Positions 29,689 to 43,851 of a DNA stretch of 64,000 nucleotides are shown in pieces. The DNA comes from Mycoplasmataceae bacterium. GTDB lineage: Bacteria > Bacillota_I > Bacilli_A > Mycoplasmatales > Mycoplasmoidaceae. A program made the translations under genes and the position numbers. The notes beneath the pieces were generated by a model. The model was not told the DNA's origin. It was given only the letters and a program-made list of their open reading frames with translations, and did no database searches. The stretch is from contig JAISBY010000008.1 of NCBI GenBank assembly GCA_031265955.1, positions 1 to 64,000 of the forward strand, read 5' to 3'. Numbering within the stretch: position 1 is the first letter of the stretch; every line of letters starts with the position of its first letter.

Positions 29689-31032
29689 CTAAATCTTTCC
29701 CCAATTTAATTGGTAGACTGATTTAGGGTGTGGATTGCGAATAATCTTATCGATTTTACCATTAGCCACTTTGATGGTCATAGTGGCTAAATCTGCTAGA
29801 ATAGGATTATGAGTAACAATAATTACAGTTGTTTTATAGCGTCTATTGATATCTATAAATAATTGCATTACTTGTTTAGACATTTCTTCGTCAATTGCTC
29901 CAGTTGGTTCATCACCAAAAATCAAGCGAGGGTTTTTTGCCATACTACGAGTGATGGAAACACGTTGTTGTTGTCCTCCTGATAACTCTCTCGGATATTT
30001 ATTACGTTGTTCGTAGATACCAACTGTTTTTAGTAAATCATCAATATCTAAACGTTTGCTTTTATCTTTTTGTAGGTTGCTACCAATTTCCACATTTTCT
30101 CTTACAGTTAAATTTGGTAATAGACCATATTGTTGGAAAATATAACCAATATTATCACGACGGAATTTAGTTAATTGTGTGGAGTTATAACCAATTAGAT
30201 TATGGTTAGCAACAACCGTTTGTCCGTATGTTGCTGTGTCCATACCTGAAATAATATTAAGTAATGTTGTTTTGCCGCTACCTGATGGTCCTAAGATAAC
30301 AACAAACTCGCCATATTTAATTTGGAGATTGACGTCCTTTAATACTTTAGTCACTAATGAACCGTTACTATAGTATTTAAGTACGTTCTGAAAATCAATA
30401 ATGTAAGGACTGTTACTTTTTTTATTTAGATTTTTTTTACTATCGTGTTCTAATTGATTTACTAATGTTGCAATGTATTTGTTAGCAAAAACTAATTTTA
30501 GATTTCTAATATAGTCTCGATAATAATCAATATTTTTTGCTAATTGTTTGATACGTACTCGTAAATATGTTTTTTTAGGTCCACGAGCTTTAGGCAAGGC
30601 AACATTGCTTAAATAGATATGTTTAGTTCTCAACGCGTAAAGTTTTCTAGTGGATTCTTTAATTCTATTAACAGTGTGTAGTTTGGCTGGGAATAGTTCG
30701 TCTTTGCTTAGTTCTTCAATGTAATTAATATATTCAGCTAATTCAGGCAAAGTTAACCGATTGTAATCGTTACCAGTAGATAATTCAGCTTTCTTTAAGG
30801 CATATTTGTAACTTGTAACTTTGGCTTGGAATAAATTATTACGATTGATTAGTCTAACTAAGGAACGAGAAAATTTAAGTGATTGTCTAAATTCATTATG
30901 ACTTTTTGGAACAAAAGAAACAAATCGTTTTTCAATTTTATTAATTAGTGCTTGATTGTTTCTGATATCGGTTTGGTATTTATTCAAATTTTCTTTTATT
31001 TTTCGAATTAATGTTTCTTTATTATTTTCCAT
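29689..31032 (-). CDS. MacB-type ABC ATPase with a long N-terminal extension
   Basis: 447 residues. Residues 1 to about 210 are basic and helical with coiled-coil character. The ATPase follows: IDFQNVLKYYSNG, Walker A LGPSGSGKTTL, IFQQYGLLPNLT, signature LSGGQQQRVSI, Walker B RLIFGDEPTGAID and VTHNP. That set is typical of MacB/LolD-like ATPases working with FtsX-type permeases. The start is 3 nt after the stop of the giant permease gene, so the two form one operon and complex. The extension is not part of the usual family and may contact the permease or other partners. Confidence 0.9.
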   Translation of the reverse strand: MENNKETLIRKIKENLNKYQTDIRNNQALINKIEKRFVSFVPKSHNEFRQSLKFSRSLVRLINRNNLFQAKVTSYKYALKKAELSTGNDYNRLTLPELAEYINYIEELSKDELFPAKLHTVNRIKESTRKLYALRTKHIYLSNVALPKARGPKKTYLRVRIKQLAKNIDYYRDYIRNLKLVFANKYIATLVNQLEHDSKKNLNKKSNSPYIIDFQNVLKYYSNGSLVTKVLKDVNLQIKYGEFVVILGPSGSGKTTLLNIISGMDTATYGQTVVANHNLIGYNSTQLTKFRRDNIGYIFQQYGLLPNLTVRENVEIGSNLQKDKSKRLDIDDLLKTVGIYEQRNKYPRELSGGQQQRVSITRSMAKNPRLIFGDEPTGAIDEEMSKQVMQLFIDINRRYKTTVIIVTHNPILADLATMTIKVANGKIDKIIRNPHPKSVYQLNWGKI

Positions 31033-31035
31033 ACA

Positions 31036-34000
31036 TTACTCCTTCATCATATCAATCAATCGATCTCTGCGTAGCGAATAATAGCCTCAGAAACCACTAG
31101 CCGTGAATACCGCTAGAATAGCGCAAGTACCCACAATAAATGATCACCATTTTACCGACGCTGTTAATAAAATACTGGCGGCTGAGAAAATTACAGCTTG
31201 GAAGGTATAGATAATAGCAAAGCTTAATGGAATAGATAATAATAATCCGATAGCAATTACTGGGATATAGATGGCTAAGAATGATTGTGAATTTTCATTA
31301 TCTGAATAGCCCAAAGCTTTAAGAATAGCAGCCAATCTCTTAGAATCGCCAATTAACATAACAGTTATTAACATCACAATAAGAATAACCATTAAACCAA
31401 CGATTGCTAAAGCTACAACTTCTACTTGTGTAATCGTATTAGATAGATTGGTAAATATTAAATGTGTTGAGTCTCTATCAGACGCGCCATTAACTAAAGC
31501 GACAACCGATGTGGAACCATAAATTTCTTTTAGTTTGGAAGTGAATTGGTTGATGATGTCATTATCAACCATAGCTTTAAAATTAGCTTCGTTTTTAGTA
31601 CCTTGTCAAGTTTTGAATGCTTCATTGATTTTTTGACCAATTTCAGTGTTTATAATTCCCGAAACGATGTTGGCTACTTCAAGATTTGCAGATTGTTTTA
31701 GAATATTTGTAACTACATCAGAATCTAACGCATCGTTTCCTGGGTAGATTCCAGAAGGAGCATATAGATATTGTCCGCCATTTAAAATACTACTACCATT
31801 AGTTCTTTTGGTAAAGACACCATTAAATCCGTATGGAGTAATGTGTGCAGCGTGTTCAGGGTCTACTCCTTCTTTACTAATATAGTCGCTAGCAGGATTT
31901 CAAAAATTATTGCCCCTTGAATCTGGTGTTAAATTTGATAAATCCATTAAATCATAGAATGTATTAGGAGGAAGTTGATCTTTATTTTCTTCAGTATAAA
32001 TAGGTTGAGTTGGTCAATCGTCTAACATGCCGTCTTGTTTTTTAGAATTGAAATAATAGTTATGTAAATCATATGTATTAGAAAACTCACTTCTTAATCC
32101 TAGTAGTTGATTTGCTAACTGTTGGTTGGTAAAATATTCTTCGCCTTGATAACTTGTGTTAACACCAACTACTTTAAATGGAATAGAGGGATTATCGTTA
32201 GTATTATTGATTTGTGACTCAACACGATTGGCTTTATTATTAATGGTAAATCGGATAGTGTCTCCCACCTTTAAATTGTATTTATGCTGGGCATAGGCAT
32301 TAACAATAATAGGGTTGTATCCTTTAGTAAGATCTTGTTGTGTATGTTTATCGTCAATTAAGTTATTAATTTGGTATCCGCCAGCATTTGTTAAATTTAG
32401 ATACTGACTATTATTTTTTAGTCCAAGAATGCGAACACTAGAACTTTCATCGGTTTTGGTAGCGTCTAAATATGTGTAGGTTTCATCATCGTTTTTTAGA
32501 GGAATTTTGTTATATGAAACTTGATAATCATTATCCTCAGCTGTGTTTTGATCAACGGACATAAAGTTAGTGTTGGTATAAACATAGTTTAAAAAATGTG
32601 TAAATGTTGGTTCTAAATTTCCGATGGGAAAACTAAAACCTAAGATTGATCCTTTTGAAATGCATTTATCTTTGTCTAAAGAATAATTTGGCGGATCAGA
32701 GTCGTTTCCTGATGTGAGTTGTTTATCTGGTTTAAAAAATTCACCATCTCTGGCTTTTTTAAATTCACCATCATGTTCGTAATAGTCTTTATATGGGTTG
32801 TTGGGATTGGCGATATCACCATTTCCTCACATAACAGCTTCACCTAGCATTTGGATAATATTGGTTGTTCTGCCATCTGCTAAATTTTTGTTGTTTTCAG
32901 GCATCAAAGAAACAGCGACAGATCATGGATTCGAAGTCATTCCTAGGGCGCCTACAGTAAAATCTAACCCAGTTTTAAACATAGAACGATTTTTTAAAAA
33001 CATTACATCGTTTGTTTCGCCACCAGCGTCACCCATTAAAGGATAGAAATTAGTGCCGTGGGCAATATCGTTATTACCAGTATTTTTGTCAGTGTTTATA
33101 AAACTACGTTCAATGTCGCCTGATGTACCATCACTCAAAGTGTCATACATTGCATAGGTCTCTATATAGTAAGATTTAGGTATTCCGTGATATTCATATG
33201 CTTCATCAGTGCCATCGTTACCAAAAATATAGTTGTAAGACATGTCTATAGGCATATCTGGTTGTGGATTTTTTTCGAGTACTTGGTCAAAATATAAATT
33301 AGGCATTCAATTTGTGCCTTCGCTTGATTGAATGAAACCTGATTGCCCCATAACATCAGCATTAACAGGCACATATTGTCCGCCTTGACTAGTAGGAGTA
33401 TATAAATCAACAGCATATGAATAGTTTCGACTGGCAAATGTTTTTTCTTGAGCATATCGGAACTTACCAACCATATTAATACCAAATATTAGAGTTGAAA
33501 TAGATAAAGATACCATGACTGATAAAATCACTAATTTCCAAATGGAATTAAAAGCAGTTGATATTCTAAATTTAGTCATAATACCAAAACTACGGAAAGG
33601 TTCTTTAATATGCCGTGCAATAAAGCTACCTTTAAATTCACTACCACTTTTCATTAAGTTAACAGTTTTCTCTCTTAATAAAACAAGTGTCGTTAATATA
33701 GAAGTAACTAGGAATATGAAAAACGGTAGCAGGATTGAGATTAGCAATACTCATATATTAAACGACGCGATTGGCGTGGGTAACATTCAATAATTACCAA
33801 ATAGACTAACGGCAGGACTTTGTAAAAAGAAGCCTACTAAATAACCGCCAAACCCTCCGGCAATTGCTGGCAATAAAGCGAATGGAATTAACGAGACTGT
33901 AATTTTACGTTTGTTAATACCATTCGCTTGCATAACTCCGATTTGTGAACGGGTATTACCAATATAACGATGAATCACAATTATGCATATAAATAAACTT

Positions 34001-35820
34001 AAAATAATAACCGCTGAAGTCAATGCAATCTGAATTAATTGTATTTTGGATACTAATGATGGAATAAATGCGATTCTAAAAGCACTGGCATTTAAAACAT
34101 TATTAGTATCATCGGCCATATAACAAGCTTTAATATTTTTTGGTCAGCTCATTTTGTCTTGTGCAGTTTGATTCATTTCGTTTAAAGTCTGAGAATGATT
34201 AACATCTTTGTTAAAAGTACCAACTAAATAATTTTCAGTTTGGTTGCCACGATATGAATCAAAAACTCTTTTATAAGCATTGGTGTTGCCAAAAATAACT
34301 GATTCTTTATCAGGATTGGGAGTAGAATGTTGTAAATTTAAAATAGGATAAGTGAAATCTGCGGTAATTCCTGAACCGATAACAACAAATGGTAAACTAA
34401 TACCATCTGAATTCATGACTACGTTCTTTGGATGATCTTTTAAAAATTGATCTCAATTATCATTAGTGTAAGTACCGTTAATATTATTTGCGTAGCCTTC
34501 ATTTAACTGTCGGATAAAACTACCACGATCTTTAATATTGTATGCACTAAAACCATTATGTTCAAGATATGCTGGAGACACTACAGCATATCTTGAAGTT
34601 CAATCGGTAAGTGTTCAAGATTGAGGATTGATAGGTTCTCCAGGGCTTCAATTTATTGAATAACGATAACCTTTATTTTGTAATAAAAAGCCGCTCTCTT
34701 TATATGATGTAACATAATTTGTGTAATAAGATTCGGCTGGGTTATCAGAAGAAAGATTTTGAATATCATTGTACAATTCTGGACGTGTGGTATTTAAGTT
34801 ATAAACATCATCTCCACGTGACAGCAATGCAAAGAAAGCTTGAGCTTGACTTCCTTTAAATTTGTCTCATTCACTAAATTTAGTTGGTAATTGATCGTTG
34901 TAAGATAAACACGCACCAATCGGATCGTTTGTATCTGGGAAAAGTTGCTTTAAGTCAATACCAGTATCTACTAAAGGGTTAAATTCTGTTGTAGAGAAAT
35001 TATCTTGCTGGTTATCGCCAAATAAAATTACTTTATCAATTTTATCTTCAGGATTGGATTGAACAATCTTATATAGTTTTCCATCTGGTGAATTACTAAT
35101 ATCTAAAGATTTAAAATTTCTTCAAGATACCTTATCTTTCATTTCTTGGTCAAGATATTCTTGCATCGGTGTATCAGTTTGAGTGACAACATTAATTAAT
35201 TCTGCTTCTTTAGACGCTTCAGCTGCTGTTAATAAGTTTAAATCACCAGTGCCTTCTTCTCCGGCACCTAATTGAGTGTCGATAGCACTCTTGCTATCAG
35301 TAGAATGGCGAGGGTTAGGAGGGGTGGGGGTGTGGTTTATATACTCTAACTCTTTTGAATTATTAATCGTAATTAAAGGATGTAAAAGCGAATAATATGG
35401 GTCGTTTGGATTGCTGCCGTGATTATCATAGAATGTTTTTAACAATGATCCAATTTGACTATCGGCATTTAAACTAACTTGATATGTTCTTTCTCACGCT
35501 GTTCCACTACCTGTTTGTATAGGCCACGGAATGTCAGGAGTATCGGTAGTATTGTCGTTAGATCAACCCATATATGTTGAGTCCTCGGGATTATTAACAA
35601 AATCGTACTTTACATTGCCAATAACATAATTTTCTGAAATAGTAAAATCATGAATGTTACCAGAAGTAGTAATCCTACTATATTCTTTGGAAATATTAGA
35701 GGAAACACTATTAAGTACTGTAAAAATACCGATGGATAAAAAAACCAGAAAAGTTAATCCAACAACTGAAGCTTTATTTCTTTTGAGTGAACGGAAAACG
35801 TTTTTAATCAGGTTTCACAT
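31036..35820 (-). CDS. giant FtsX-like ABC permease with large extracellular domains
   Basis: 1,594 residues once TGA is read as Trp. A first membrane helix follows the N-terminal MWNLIKNVFRSLKRNKAS. Then come an extracellular domain of about 560 residues, an FtsX-type helix block (KIQLIQIALTSAVIILSLF.., QIGVMQANGINKRKI), another helix pair and MTKFRISTAFNSIWKL. A second domain of some 600 residues and a C-terminal FtsX block (RLAAILKALGYSDNE) complete it. MacB/FtsX permeases export or release lipoproteins and peptides by mechanotransmission instead of moving substrates through a channel. The partner ATPase is downstream. The substrate is not deducible; surface lipoproteins are a reasonable guess. 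Confidence 0.85.
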
Positions 35821-35922
35821 TGGTGGTTAAATATATCATAAAACCCCACCCTAACTCCCAAATATTTTCCTGAAGAAATAATGGAAGAATTTGCTTGTAA
35901 TACAGGTTAAATAGCGGATTTT

Positions 35923-36501
35923 CTATTGATTTGAGGCAGTTTGTTGTTTGTTTGTCTTTTTTATCAAAGATTTCGTTTGTAAGCACGCAAATAGTGCATA
36001 TAAAATACCAATAACAACAGAAAATACTACAAGGAAATAACCACCACCTTGATAGTGTAAATTACCTACATATTCTCCCGGTTTTAAAGTCATTTGAAAT
36101 ATTCAACCATAGTGTACATGTAATGTAGACGTTCCATCTCATTGAGCAATTTGGTTCATAATACTTGTCTCATTAGGTTTTGATGACAATAATAGAATAG
36201 AAAATACAATCACTAACGAAAATAATGATACGAATTCGACTTTTCTGACATTTTTATTGAAAAATAGCGTTGCAACAAACGAAATAGCAGAAATTACCAT
36301 AAAAGCAATTACCGCTCCACTGGCTGGAGACAAAACAAAACTAGCCCCTCCCTGTTTAATTTGATATAAGCCTATATTTACAGTGCTAGCAGTTGCTGAA
36401 GGAATAACTAATCCAACACAAGCTGCTACTAAAAAACAAATTAACAATGATGCATAAGTAAAACAAAGCAAACTAATATTTAATATTTTTTTATTTTTCA
36501 T
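35923..36501 (-). CDS. four-TM membrane protein, unknown
   Basis: 192 residues with about four hydrophobic segments (ISLLCFTYASLLICFLVAA, SGAVIAFMVISAISFVATLFF, VEFVSLFSLVIVFSILLL, FLVVFSVVIGILYALFA). An outside loop is followed by a Lys/Gln-rich cytoplasmic end. One TGA is Trp. A GGGAG ribosome-binding site precedes the ATG. Upstream is a promoter whose spacer is an A16 tract, so expression may switch. It precedes the giant ABC permease by about 100 bp on the same strand. No family is recognised. Confidence 0.7.
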
Positions 36502-36557
36502 ATTTTCTCCCTAAAAAATGCGATTAAATGAATTGAAATACTATGGTTCGCCTAATT

Positions 36558-36584
36558 AGTATACTTTTTTTTTTTTTTTTGTAA
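36558..36584 (-). promoter_or_regulatory. promoter with an A16 tract in the spacer
   Basis: On the - strand TTACAA (36584-36579) overlaps a run of 16 A (T16 on + at 36565-36580) that ends one base before TATACT (36563-36558). The -35/-10 spacing is 15 bp at the present length. One or two extra A would bring it to the optimal 16-17. Variable A-tracts next to the -10 box control mycoplasma surface-antigen genes such as the vlp genes. Confidence 0.65.
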
Positions 36585-36598
36585 TTTCTAACTATTTT

Positions 36599-37279
36599 TT
36601 AATTTGTGTAGTGTCCATACTTTGGCAACTTAGGGTTTTTAAAGACGCTTGATTCTAAATTTAAAGAGATCCAATATCCTTTATGTCCTCTAGGCTTATC
36701 GTAGTAATATGGTAAATTGTTGGCACGAGTATTGACAAATACAGCGAAATTCTTTTTATTTCATTTTATGATTTGGTTATTACCTATTATTTTCTTGACA
36801 TATAAGGATTGAATTGAATTAATGGCTCGACCCACTAATTTTGAGGCGCCAGGCCTGCTATCTTTTTTAATTTTATTATCAACATACTGCTGAAAAGTAA
36901 ATTTATTTTGGTAAATTGAATAACTATTGTTGAGTAAAGCTTCTTTTGGCGGCCATGTTTCATTAGTTTTATCTATTATGTAAATAATACCAGTAGCGTG
37001 ATTGACTATGTAACCAATAGAATTATCCTGATACGAAGGAAATGACTTACTTCATAATCTTATATTTAGACGGTCATTGTTTTTATGAATGTGATGATAA
37101 ACACTTCCTCATTCATAAAGTTCGCTTGGTCTACTTTTCGTCAAGATTTCATTTAGATGTTCTATTTCATCATTAGATGGTTTACGATTGTTCAATCTTT
37201 GGAAGATACTGGTTCAATATCATTGCAATCACTTACGGTTTTTAACATATTGCTGCTTGCTTTTACCTATTTTTGCCAT
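36599..37279 (-). CDS. hypothetical basic protein with many UGA-Trp codons
   Basis: 226 residues: MAKIGKSKQQYVKNRKWLQWYW, then a Lys/Asn/Tyr-rich body ending KYGHYTN. Six TGA codons act as Trp, so the standard code hides it completely. The open frame, codon usage and leaderless promoter (TATACT ending 6 nt before the ATG) support a real gene. There is no signal peptide or membrane segment. No family recognised; the basic N-terminus might contact nucleic acid. It is divergent from rpoD, across about 50 bp containing two copies of an 8-bp palindrome. Confidence 0.7.
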
Positions 37280-37280
37280 T

Positions 37281-37301
37281 ACTTAAGTATATCACTTAAG
37301 T
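37281..37301. promoter_or_regulatory. paired ACTTAAGT palindromes over the divergent promoter of rpoD
   Basis: ACTTAAGT (37281-37288) and ACTTAAGT (37294-37301) lie 5 bp apart and flank the - strand -10 box TATACT (37291-37286). They look like a double operator able to cover the leaderless promoter of the 37279 gene and sit 30 bp from the rpoD start. Confidence 0.45.
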
Positions 37302-37331
37302 CATTGATTTTTTTGTTAAGTATTTATAGAC

Positions 37332-38690
37332 ATGAAGAAAACTAAAAAACAAGCAACCAAAAAGAAGGTTGGTAGTAAAACTACTCACAAATCAGCGAAA
37401 AAATTAGTTAAGAAAACTATAAAGCATCCTATAGCTGCTAAAGTAGTTGCTACTAAAAAACACGAAGCAGAAACTAGTAAGCCTAAACAACAAAAAGCAA
37501 GTAAAAGTCAACAAGAGCTAACGGCAAGACAGGCGAGACATGATAAGGTTAAGGCGCTTGAAGGTTCGGTTGCCAAAACAGAAGTATCTCAATTTGTTTT
37601 AAATGAAATTATTGGTAAATTTGCTAGCGAAGTTAAAAAACGTGGACGTAATAAAAATACTATTAAATTTAAAAAAATTCGTGCTGCTTTTGATAGTTAT
37701 AACTGAACATCACAACTTTATGATGACATTACTGACAAATTACTAGAAAGAGGTATTGAAGTTGTTGACGAAGAAGGTTATGATGACTCTTTAGAAGTTA
37801 ATACTATCAAAACAAAACTATCAACTTCTGATAAATTAACTGACAACGTTAAAGCCCTATTAGGTGTTTTAGGAGAATCAAAGTTATTAACTCATACTGA
37901 AGAAATTGAATTGGCTAAATTGTTGGTAGATACTGATGTGGAGAATAGACAATATGCAAGAGATAAGTTAGTAATTGCTAATTTGCGGTTAGTTGTTAAA
38001 AATGTACGTATTTATTTAAATCGTGGTTTAGATTTAGATGATTTATTTCAAGAAGGTTGTATGGGTTTGATGAAAGCCATTGAGAAATTTGATTACAAAC
38101 TTGGAAATAAATTTTCGACCTATGCAACTTGATGAATTCGTCAAGCTATCACTCGTTCGATTGCAGACCATAGTAAAACAATTCGTGTACCAGTGCACAT
38201 GAATGAATTAATTAATCAAGTTATTAAAAAACAGACTGAAATTGAAAACGAATTAGGACGTGAACCAACAATCGATGAATTAACCGAAGGTTTAGGCGGT
38301 GCTTCTCGAGGTTTTAGTCAAGCCAAAGTTTCACAACTAAAAAAGATTGCAGTTAATCCTGCGTCTATTGATAAACCAGTTGGTGATGAAAAGGATAATA
38401 ATTTCGCTGACTTTGCAGTTGATGATGTGAGTAAACGTCCTGATCAACATTTAGACGAGGCCTTACTGACTGATAATTTTGACTCCTTCTTAAAGAAAAA
38501 TTTAACAGATCGTGAACAAGATGTGATTCGTATGCGTTTTGGGATTGCGCCATATATCCAAGAATACACATTAGATGAAATTGCTCAAAAATATGGAAAC
38601 ACTCGCGAACGTGTTAGACAAATCGAAGCAAAAGCTTTAAGAAAATTAAAACACCCTAGTAAAAGTAAAAAGTTTGAAAGCTTTTTATAG
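37332..38690 (+). CDS. rpoD: RNA polymerase primary sigma factor
   Basis: A 452-residue sigma-70. It has a Lys-rich N-terminal extension (residues 1 to about 75), region 1.2 ([13 protein letters not shown]), and region 2 (NLRLVVKNV.., [38 protein letters not shown]). Region 3 and region 4.2 ([20 protein letters not shown]) follow. The two adjacent Trp of region 2 are both TGA, direct proof of genetic code 4. Promoters in this window match its expected -35 TTGACA and -10 TATAAT. The basic tail replaces region 1.1, as in other mycoplasmas. Confidence 0.97.
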
Positions 38691-38697
38691 ATTTGAA

Positions 38698-39531
38698 TTA
38701 TTTACGATTTCTATTTAATCGAAATTGTCGTGTTGCTTTATCTATATAAAAATAAGCAAAATAACAGCCCTCATAAACAATTGTTGTACAAATCAGTAAA
38801 ATGAAATTTGTTAAATACAGTGATTTGCATCAACTATTAATCGATTTAAAAATTCCTGTATCATCTTGATTGTATAAAATTCATTCAGCTCCGCTTATGC
38901 CGGCAGCTTTTAATATTTCTGCGAAAAAGAAGATGTAAATATTGACTCCCAATATTAATAAGAATACAGGTAAATTAATTTTAAGATGTAGTCTTTCAAC
39001 TTGAAAGACGGATAAATATACAAATATCAATACCAATAAAGAGTGCCAAATATAAGAATGAAACGCATAAAATTTAGATTGCTCTGAATCTCAATAATTT
39101 TTATCAAATAAATCCGGAGTATCAAATCCTATGGCAAAACTAACTAAACATATGAAAGCCGTAATAAATAGGAAGTTAAATATTACCTTATGAAATTTAC
39201 TAGTAGATTTGGTAAATATTAAAATTGGTAATAAATACATTGGTAAACTACAAATATGAATTGACAAATATAGTCAGATGCGATGATCGTGTCAAATATA
39301 ACTATATATTATGTATTTGGTAATTTCTAATATTAATAATAAAATTCAAATACTAAATAGAATGATTTGGTGAATTTTTAAATTAACAAGTTTATTAACT
39401 ATTAATTTATTGGGGGGGGGATTAGACGTTAATTTCTTTTGAAAAAAATTATGTCTAATAATAAACTTACTAGATATTACTAATAAAAAAATAAAAATAA
39501 CAATTCCTAAGCACGTTAATATGTGAAACAC
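38698..39531 (-). CDS. multi-pass membrane protein, YwaF/TIGR02206-like (second copy)
   Basis: 277 residues from a GTG start. The only upstream in-frame codons lead to a stop 7 codons earlier. About seven membrane segments, similar in size and layout to the protein at 1104-1982. Shared features include a Pro-Pro-Pro motif near the N-terminus (residues about 38-40) encoded by a nine-base C run. Many TGA are Trp. It follows atpC by 18 nt on the same strand but has its own TATAAT about 13 nt before the start. Function unknown. Confidence 0.65.
39412..39420 (-). repeat. C9 homopolymer (G9 on +) in the second YwaF-like gene
   Basis: Encodes Pro-Pro-Pro about 38 codons into the gene and is currently in frame. 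A one-base change would abolish the protein. Confidence 0.9.
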
Positions 39532-39549
39532 ATCTCTACGATTATATGT

Positions 39550-39962
39550 TTATTTTTTGCTGATTTCGGACAATTCTTTAATTTCTTCTTCTAGTTTACG
39601 TTGAATTTGTTCATATATTTTTACATCTTTAATATCTTTTTGATTAATTGCTTGTTCAATTTTTTTACGACGTAATTCAAAAACAGATTCGTCAATTCGA
39701 TCAGTAAAATTAAAGAAATCAGTAATCACATTAATTTGTTTGCCATCCATTTTATATATCCCAGTATTAATAACGGCCGATACACGATTACCTTTTTGAT
39801 CTTTGATGTAACAAATGGATGGTAAGATTGAACCAACAGATGGTTGATGTTCTGCTAGAAAACCAATCATGCCATTCGGTGTCTTAAGTTCTACTTGCAA
39901 AACATCATCTTCGTAAGAAGTACCATCAGGGGTATTTATTTTAAGATGAAAAGGATTAGGCA

Positions 39963-39963
<1 letters not shown>
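39550..39963 (-). CDS. atpC: F1Fo ATP synthase epsilon subunit
   Basis: 137 residues. The beta-sandwich begins PFHLKINTPDGTSYEDDV and PNGMIGFLAEHQPSV, and a helical C-terminus follows (ESVFELRRKKIEQAIN). Epsilon couples F1 to Fo and can inhibit hydrolysis. Its ATG overlaps the atpD stop by one base (TAATG), so translation is coupled. It is the last ATPase gene of the operon. Confidence 0.95.
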
Positions 39964-42271
<2,308 letters not shown>

Positions 42272-42272
42272 A

Positions 42273-43850
42273 TTATTGTTTTTTTACACCTGTTAAATCC
42301 AATTCGGTTGGTGTGCCATATTTGTTTGCATCATAATCTTTAATGCTTAAGACATATGTTTTAATGAATTGCTTAACATCAGTAACAAATTTATTAGTTA
42401 ATTCATCATCAAAAGTCATTTTCTTTTCTAATTCAGTACGTAGTGCTGAATTTTGAAAATGAGCAACTAGTTGTATTTTAAAGTCATCAAAGTTATCTAA
42501 CGGAATTCATTTAATCAATCGTTCTTTGATAGTCAATAACATAATGGATTCATCAATTTGATTGAGTGGCTGGTTTTGCGGTTGCTTAATCATTAACATA
42601 ACTCGTTTACCATGTTCAAGAATTTTTTTAGTTTCAGCATCAAGGTCGCTACCGAATTGACTGAAGGCATCTAGTTCACGGTATTGTGCTAATTCTAATT
42701 TCAATGAACCAGACATTTGTTTAATACATTTAATTTGTGCTGCACTGCCTACACGTGACACTGATAATCCAGCATCAATTGCAGGTCTTTGTCCAGCATT
42801 AAATAAAGATGACATCATGAATAATTGCCCATCTGTAATTGAAATTACATTAGTAGGAATATAAGCAGAAATATCACCGGCTTGAGTTTCAATAATCGGA
42901 AGTGCTGTAATTGAACCGCCACCATTTTCATCATTTAATTTACAGGCACGTTCTAATAAACGAGAGTGCAAATAGAAAACATCACCAGGGTAAGCTTCAC
43001 GACCTGGCGGACGTCTTAGCAACAAGGATAAGGTACGATAAGCAACAGCATGCTTTGATAAGTCGTCATAAATAATTAAGACATTTTTACCTTTGTTCAT
43101 TCATTCTTCAGCAATAGTTACACCAGTATATGGGGCAATGTATTTAAGTGCAGGAATATCGCTAGCAGTTGATGAAACTACGACAGTATATGCTAGAGCA
43201 TCCTTTGCTGATAGCGTACGAACTAATTGAGCTACAGATGAATTTTTTTGTCCAATTGCAACATAAACACAATAAACATCTTTACCCTTTTGGTTCAGGA
43301 TAGTATCAATAGCAATAGTAGTTTTACCAGTTTGACGGTCACCAATAATAAGTTCACGTTGTCCTTTACCAATTGGAAACATTGAATCAATTGATAGGAT
43401 ACCTGTTTCCAATGGTTGTGAAACAGACTTACGTGTCATAACTCCAGGGGCAATTTTTTCAATTGGCATAAATTTTTCGGTTTGAATCGTTCCTTTACCA
43501 TCTATCGCATTTCCTAACGGGTCAACAATTCTACCTAATAAAATATCTCCCACTGGTACCGAAACAACACGGTTGGTTCTTTTGACAACACTATTTTCAT
43601 TAATGTTTTCAAATTTACCAAGCATTACCACACCAACAAAATCAGATTCTAGATTTAACGCCATTCCATATGAACCGTTTTCAAATTGAACTAATTCATT
43701 TAACATTACATTATCTAAACCAGTAACATTAGCAATGCCATCACCAATTGAAATAACTTTACCTTCTTCACTAACGGAAGTACGATGAGCGTATTTTTCG
43801 ATTTTAGCTTTAATGATAGTTGAAAATTGATCGGCATTTTTTAGTGGCAT
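42273..43850 (-). CDS. atpA: F1Fo ATP synthase alpha subunit
   Basis: 525 residues, the non-catalytic nucleotide-binding F1 subunit. P-loop [15 protein letters not shown], then [39 protein letters not shown] and [12 protein letters not shown]. Several TGA read as Trp, one (43101) in the conserved stretch before [14 protein letters not shown]. One base separates it from the genes on both sides, indicating tight coupling. Confidence 0.97.
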
Positions 43851-43851
43851 G

